From assembly GCA_032158295.1 (NCBI GenBank), contig CM063260.1, forward strand, positions 940,001 through 1,004,000: DNA of 64,000 bases, written 5' to 3'. Each line of letters begins with the position of its first letter. Positions within the stretch are counted from its first letter, which is position 1. The DNA comes from Pycnopodia helianthoides. Taxonomy: Eukaryota; Echinodermata; Asteroidea; Forcipulatida; Asteriidae. The notes under the pieces are model-generated. The model was not told the origin of the DNA, ran no database searches, and was given only the letters and a program-made list of their open reading frames with translations. A program made the translations under genes and the position numbers. Below are positions 21,113-64,000 of the stretch, piece by piece.

Positions 21113-21586
21113 AGAGCTCTGGAAGTGACATCCAACATGTGGAGATCCTGAGATAATTTACTGCGGGATTATGACACCATGAGCGTAAGATGGCGACATC
21201 CTGAGAAGATTTAGTCGGGATGATGACATCCTGAAGTAAGATGTCGTCTTCAAGTTCCTGAAACATTTTAAATCATCATAAAAGTCAGATGTCGACATCA
21301 TAAAAGTACGTCGTCGACTTCCCAAGATAAATTCTTTCGGGATTGGCGATATTCTGAACAACGGAATGTTGACTTCCCTGAGATAATTCACCATGGGATG
21401 ATAACATCCTTTAAATGTTGAGAACCCAGGATAAATTATCTTGGGAAGACAACATTTTTCTTTCAGGATGTCGTCATTACGACATATATTATCTTGAGGT
21501 TGTCGTCATCTTACGTTTATGATGTCATCATCCTGCAGTAAAATTATCTCAAGATCTCAACAAGATGGATGGCATCTCCGGAGCTC
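21113..21586. mobile_element. Fold-back element with terminal and internal inverted repeats
   Basis: GAGCTCTGGAAGTGACATCC at the left pairs with GGATGGCATCTCCGGAGCTC at the right, and the similarity continues about 55 bp inwards (CCTGAGATAATTTACTGC against GCAGTAAAATTATCTCAAG). Inside, GATGACATCCTGA, GATGTCGTC and GATAAATTATC variants recur in both orientations. Confidence 0.75.
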
Positions 21587-22147
21587 CGTACAAAAGTAAC
21601 AAGTCTCTTTTTATAAATTTATTTTATTGTGGCTGGGACGTTTTGGTCAAAGTCAGCACGCTGATGCATAATAGTATCCCAAACCAAAAAAGGTAAAATC
21701 TTTAAGTAAATAGCAAATATATTAGATAATTATTCACAAATTCTTTACAGTGCTTTTTTAAAATAATCGTGTAAATTTAAAAAAATCTCCAAACCTAAAA
21801 ATTAGCAAAAAATGTGCAAGAAAGACAAAGTGATGGCAATTTTTTTTATACAGAAAAGAAAAAAATGAATCTACAAGTTTCAAAGCCCAAAAATTGCTGC
21901 TTGAGTTCTAAAGGCACTACCGTACTATTTGTAGTTGAAAGCTCAGTGATAGTTAATAATAGTTTGGCTCCAGCCTGCTATATCTAAGTATATTAAAGTA
22001 TTTCTATATTATTGGAGGAATCTACTGACAGGATTGGTAAACCACTAATATCTCATCCGACCTCGGCCCAGTTGTATGACACTGCTCGGCTGACCAGGGA
22101 AGTCTGTGCTTACAATCGTAGAATCTGCGCTTACGGCCCGTAGGATC

Positions 22148-22276
22148 TGGGCCCAATTTCATGGAGCTGCTTAAGCAGAAAATATTGCTTAACAATTGTC
22201 TGCTAAGCAGAAATGAGCAGGATACCAGTCACAAATTGTACATGTCACATGGTAGTTTGGCTGGTAACCTTATTCT
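22148..22276. repeat. Family A element, left part only
   Basis: It starts GGGCCCAATTTCATGGAGCTGC and runs through GGTAGTTTGGCTGGTAACC, then stops. The right end is missing. Confidence 0.7.
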
Positions 22277-24271
22277 GGGCGCTGTAAGTGCAGAGTTTTG
22301 TTGTGAGCAGTGACATTCATTCCCATCTTTCAGTTTTCATTAAACACACCATACAACCAACATGTAGAAATTTCATCACACCTAAACAAAAAAACAATAA
22401 AAACCCAAATACTGATTTCTGGTTTTTTTAAAGGGATTTAGTGCTTTTCTATGATCAGTTTGGCAAACTGTGAGAGGACAAAGAATTCTGGGGATGTTTT
22501 TATTTATTGAACACTGTAGCATGCAAGATGGAAATATTTCTCATAAAAATAAAGACCATGTCATACGAGGCAACCACTTCCAGGCAATCTCCAATAAGAA
22601 CATTCAGTCACATTTCAGTTTTCTCATCATTTTCTTGGGGATGGTAAATTTACAGCTGGAAGAATGTTCTCTTATGCTGCCGAAGTGTTCCTTTTGCATA
22701 CAGGGCAGTTGGTTGCCTCTAAGTTGCCTGAAAAAAATTGCCAAGTGCAAAATGGCCTTTAAAATAAAAAAAACATTTCTTATCCTCAACTTTCATGGGT
22801 GGAGGGGAAACTTGGCAACATTTCGCTAAACTTAAACAGATCCAAAAGTTCTTTAGATCTGTCTGAGCAGAATGTACATCTTAAAAATGCTTAAACAGGG
22901 AACCAGTGACAAACATTGTAGGGCCATTGGTAAACTTCTTCAGTAAGTATAATTGCTTTGTGCTTTTTGGGGCCATTGGTAACATTCTTCGGAAAGATTG
23001 ATTGATTGATTGATTGAAATGGTTTATTCACAATTAAAAATGTATTCGCGGCCAGAGGCCGAATTAAAACATTAGAGCATAAAAGCATAATTGATTTGTG
23101 CTCAGCTAATTTTTGTGCAGAAAAGGCGCTTATAAGATTGGGTCTTGGTGACAGTCTTATTTAGTCAACCGTGCCATTGCTCACCAGAAAGTAACTCTTT
23201 CTTCAATCATCCCCAGAAAACCATTTCAAGTCCGTTCTGTGGAGAGATGTAGAAAGACAAATGCATCGCCTCTCTCTTAAAGAGGAGCCTCTAAGACTTG
23301 TTGACTCTCTCCCCACATCCGTCAGCTCAACTCAACTTCCTTATTACCACGTTGATTCCCCTGGCGTGTGTGGAACAACTAAGTGTACAACTACATGGAA
23401 CTCTTAAACACAAGCTAAAACCTCTGCGTGCAGCTCACACGTACGCAAGCCAACATTTAAATTACATGATCTCGGTTCAGGTTGCTGCTCTTCACCGATT
23501 ACTCCACGCTACGTTAAGTAAATAGTTTACTGGCAAGCCAATTTTGCATAAAAATACTCATATATAGATCACATCTTAAAACCGCCATGTCCTATCATAT
23601 ATATACACATGTATACTAAATACAGAGCGACAACACCAATTGTACAACATGCAATATTTACACTGCATTTAGTTTTCTTCGTCTTAATTGTGTGCATATT
23701 AATTAGTCGTACAGTGAATGTTAAACAATTAAAATCACTTAAGACATCACAGGTCGTCAACACCACATACATATATGTTATTACGTGTACAATATTCACA
23801 GTTATTTCCTTTTTGTTGTTTAAATAGTAATTATTTAGTTTTTCTGTTGTTTTTACATTCTTCAAAAAGTGGTGGGTGAGTCACGATCGAATAAAAATCA
23901 TTACAATTAAAGAATAATTATTGATTACCTTTTCATGATTGGGGTTTAGTTACAAAAGGGGCGTGGGGAGGTGGGAGGGAGGGGGGCAACTAATGAAGAT
24001 CTGAAATACATTCACCCTAGCCATCCAAAAACCTCAAAATTCTATTTCTTAGTTTTGCATGGATTTGATTGATGTGGTACTGTGTCTTCGAGTAAACCCC
24101 ATGAGGCATTGCATCTTGAACTTATCGGTGTCTGGCAAGGTGTTGATTCACCATGAAGTAGACAGGGGCTGGATTTCACTTAGCACTAAGATTCCTGTCT
24201 GCCGGTGAACATCATATCTGGTATTAAAAAACAAGGCTTTTTGGAACCTGCTACAAACTACCTGGAACCAA

Positions 24272-24480
24272 AACAGAGCTGCCAACATTTGCATCTTGCA
24301 ATCAGGGAGATTTTTGTACAACAGTCAGGGAGATATTTAAAAATTCCATTCAACCTAATAGGGACAAAAGCTTCCATAATCAGGGATATTTTTTGTCAAA
24401 TTTGTTCGTCAGAACACGGAAAGATTGGTTTATTTTCAGGGAACTTTCTTGCAGAATCAGGGAGAGTTGGTAGCTCTGCC
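24272..24480. repeat. Family K palindromic element
   Basis: AGAGCTGCCAAC at the left and GTTGGTAGCTCT at the right are inverted. Internal CAGGGAGATATTT and GATTGGTTTATTTTCAGGG are shared with a copy at about 41740-41946. Confidence 0.65.
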
Positions 24481-26598
24481 GAAGCCTTGTAATTTAGTGC
24501 TAGGCCCGTGTCGATGGACAGTCTCCCCCGGCCAAGACCTGATGAGGGCGATTACCGAACCTAGCTGAAGATCACAGCACATGGAGGAAACTTGTTGTCA
24601 AGCTCCTTCCACAGTTGAATGATGATGATACAATAATTGGATGGACTTGGGACATCTTGTGGTCAGTACACCAAGGAATGTAGGGTGAAGAGAGAAAAGA
24701 GTGCCATTTTAGAATCATTTTTGTGTGTGTTTGTGGAGACAATAAACAAAAATCACATGCCGAATTTGTCTTCTTTTTCATCTCTTTAAGTGTAGACAGC
24801 TAGTGAATAATGTCTTAGACAAAAAAAACAAATTTCAGAAAAATGTAAAAAAAAGTTGAAAAACCACAATGTCAGTTAAAAAGCAAAAAAAACCAACAGT
24901 TTTGCTTTTTGCGCGAGATCTTGGCAAGAAATTCAAAAAGAAAGGTAGATGAGTTAGGGGTGGAATGAAGATTGAAGTGTCTGCTGCCCTCTATTGACCG
25001 CACACACTGAAAGACTTGTTCGTTTCTATAATGTCTACATAGCTATCTACACGGCAAATGTGTTACGGGACGAGTAGCCACGGTAACGCACTAGTAATGT
25101 ACACGACTGATTCGGCAGCTTGGTCAGACGAAGTCAAACTATTTCAAAATCTTGTGCCGATGTGAACCGAGACTTGGCACTAATGTGGAATTTGTTTTGG
25201 GGGAATTTTTTCCGTCTCGCAGTAACAACTTCTCTACCAGTGACAATCCCTTTTCTGATCCCTATTTTACAAGTCTAGTTTCTGCGACACACACATACTG
25301 ACTGACAGTATCGATGCACTCACCCTAAGCATCTCTCTCCAATTTCACCCACGTCATATACATTTTTTGTAAGTAAAATGATTTTGGCTGAATTTCAAGT
25401 TGAAATGTCCTCAACACTTTTGAGAATATTCTCCCAAATTTCTGACTTTGAAGACAGAGCTTGTTCTTAAACTCACATGAAAAGCCTACGTGCAAGTTGA
25501 CAAAACCTAGCCATTGTTGAGACATCAAGTGCCTATGACAGATCAACACTATCTACATATGATGACCATCGTCAACAACGTGAAAGTCAACAAAACCTAC
25601 GTATGACGGCCATTGTTGAGGAAAATGTCAATCAACCTAGCTGACTATACCTCACAAGAACAAGACCATGATCCTCTGTTTACAAAATGGCAATAAATGT
25701 GTCTACCCTGAAGTATCGGATAATTAATCAAAATTAATTACACAAAAACGTTTTTAAAATGAGATAATACCCTGTAGGTAAAATACAGTCAGAGGTATTA
25801 ATCGTTGTTTTTCTTCGGAGCACACAATTGTAAACAAATAATATACAAGAAAATATATATTTTAGAGTTGGTGGGGGTGGAGAAATATTTCACAGAAGAG
25901 ACTCTCAACAAGGTCTTCATTCCACAAAGCTGTTCAGCAGAAAACTAATGGCTAGCAGGGGACCAGTCATACACAATGTTCATAACATTGCACTTTGGCT
26001 GGTAACCCTCGGCTCACATTCGTGGAAATGTTTGTTATTTTTAAACCCACTGTGACAAATGTAGATTTGTTGTCAGCAGACCTCAAACCCGCTGTTAAAA
26101 ACCCACAATGTTTCATTGAAACGAACCATTCCAACAAGCTGTTTAAAGTTTAAGCAGATATTTTTTTATACCAGTAAGTACGTTCAACTGGTCACCAATT
26201 AAACTGTCATGTATTTATGTACTGATGCAAACTAGTTGTCCTCAGTCTTCTACCCAACCAGAAATTTCTTAAAGCTAGACGACATTTGTCTCCTTTTGTG
26301 ACCCCGACCCCTGCAGTAGGACTTAACAATAAGGTATCTTCATAACAATTTGTTATTATGCTACTTTCTACAGTTTGTACTGTGCTGTATGTATACAGGC
26401 AACGGTAAAATACGGCAGTTTAATTTTTCATTAAGACCCACTATGGAAACACACAGCAATTTATTAACAGCCCTTTTTTTTCTTCTTCATATTATTAAGA
26501 ATTAAATCTACAAACAATTCACAGGTATTTTATTGATTTTACTATTAAGACTCTACAGAGTTTGGTAGTTTGCTTCCAGAGTTGACGACGTGAAAACC

Positions 26599-63516
<36,918 letters not shown>

Positions 63517-63604
63517 CTGGTAAAGAGATACAGGGGGTGAAACAGCAATACATGGAAAAGCTTCACTCAAATTTATCTACGTTTTGGCTTGATCTATCAT
63601 AAAG

Positions 63605-63640
63605 GGTCAGGTCAGGTCAGGTCAGGTCAGGTCAGGTCAC
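63605..63640. repeat. Pentanucleotide array (GGTCA)n, about seven units
   Basis: A simple tandem run of GGTCA just upstream of the first KIF1 exon seen in this window. Any reading as nuclear-receptor half sites (AGGTCA) is a coincidence of the unit sequence unless shown otherwise. Confidence 0.85.
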
Positions 63641-64000
63641 GGCTGGGGCGCTCCTCCACCAGCACAAGCTATAATAGAGAAGTTTCTTGTCTTTTGGGAA
63701 CTTAGTAAATGTGAACAACTTGATAAGGATCTTTTTCTATTATTCTTTTTGACTTTTTGGTATGGGCTTTATGAAGAGGCCCCTCCTTTTCCAGAAAAAT
63801 GGAGGACATGTTAAAAGAAACACTTTCTCTGGAAATCTTGCCGATTGGATCCAGCTTTCAGATATGGGGGCGATCTGTGTGGAAGAAAGTAAGCTGCAAA
63901 CTTCTTAAGGTGTTACTTCCTGGAGGGGAACGAAGATTGATAAGGATGGTTGGGGTTGGGTCGAGATATCGTAGTAAGAGGTAACTTTTTTCTTGGCAAG

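Larger units (their letters stand above)
15899..26598. other. Intergenic interval between DFFB and the KIF1 3' end
   Basis: No exon chain or recognisable protein is visible on either strand. It holds the DFFB 3' region, the 177-bp array, a 123-bp duplication, four fold-back elements (20056, 20901, 21113, 24272), a half copy of family A, a (GATT)n run at about 22999 and AT-rich unique sequence. The KIF1 3' UTR lies at the right end, with AATAAA (minus strand) near 26457-26464 and 26529-26534. Confidence 0.6.

Overview
This is a window of intron-rich eukaryotic nuclear DNA, not a prokaryotic operon region. It has GT/AG introns, short exons, tRNA-derived SINEs, a LINE remnant and many small palindromic transposons. 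The protein matches are animal. The repeat style suggests a marine deuterostome invertebrate, probably an echinoderm and perhaps a sea star; that placement is an inference.

Layout: (1) 1-5.5 kb holds no supported gene, only dispersed palindromic repeats and two short tandem arrays. (2) 5.5-9.55 kb, minus strand: an unrecognised, probably nuclear protein gene with a SUMO-interaction-like acidic motif, internal LIEEF-type repeats and a C-terminal 99-bp (33-residue) tandem array. Its reading frame is not continuous as given. (3) About 280 bp of shared promoter separates it from (4) DFFB (caspase-activated DNase, CAD/DFF40), plus strand, 9.83-15.90 kb, six exons and 330 aa, with the CIDE-N and nuclease domains complete. 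(5) 15.9-26.6 kb is intergenic, with a 177-bp tandem array and several fold-back elements. (6) 26.6-63.5 kb, minus strand: the 3' half of a kinesin-3 gene (KIF1A/KIF1B/UNC-104 type). It runs from the coiled coil after the FHA domain to the C-terminal PH domain; the motor and FHA exons lie beyond the right edge. I placed 23 constitutive exon positions, one probable cassette exon and a duplicated, apparently mutually exclusive exon pair. All splice phases agree.

The genes do not form a pathway. DFFB is the apoptotic nuclease, normally held inactive by DFFA until caspase-3 acts. KIF1 is an axonal vesicle/organelle motor whose PH domain binds phosphoinositide cargo. Their closeness recalls human 1p36, which carries KIF1B, DFFA and DFFB.

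The most notable observations are: the KIF1 mutually exclusive exon pair at 48.1-48.7 kb, where skipping both or including both brings a stop; a partial copy of a KIF1 exon in a neighbouring intron that carries a stop codon and a 250-bp transposon whose empty site is the real exon's flank; the 99-bp coding array; the 68-bp minisatellite bounded by a duplicated splice acceptor; and a set of layered palindromic element families, some nested in one another.
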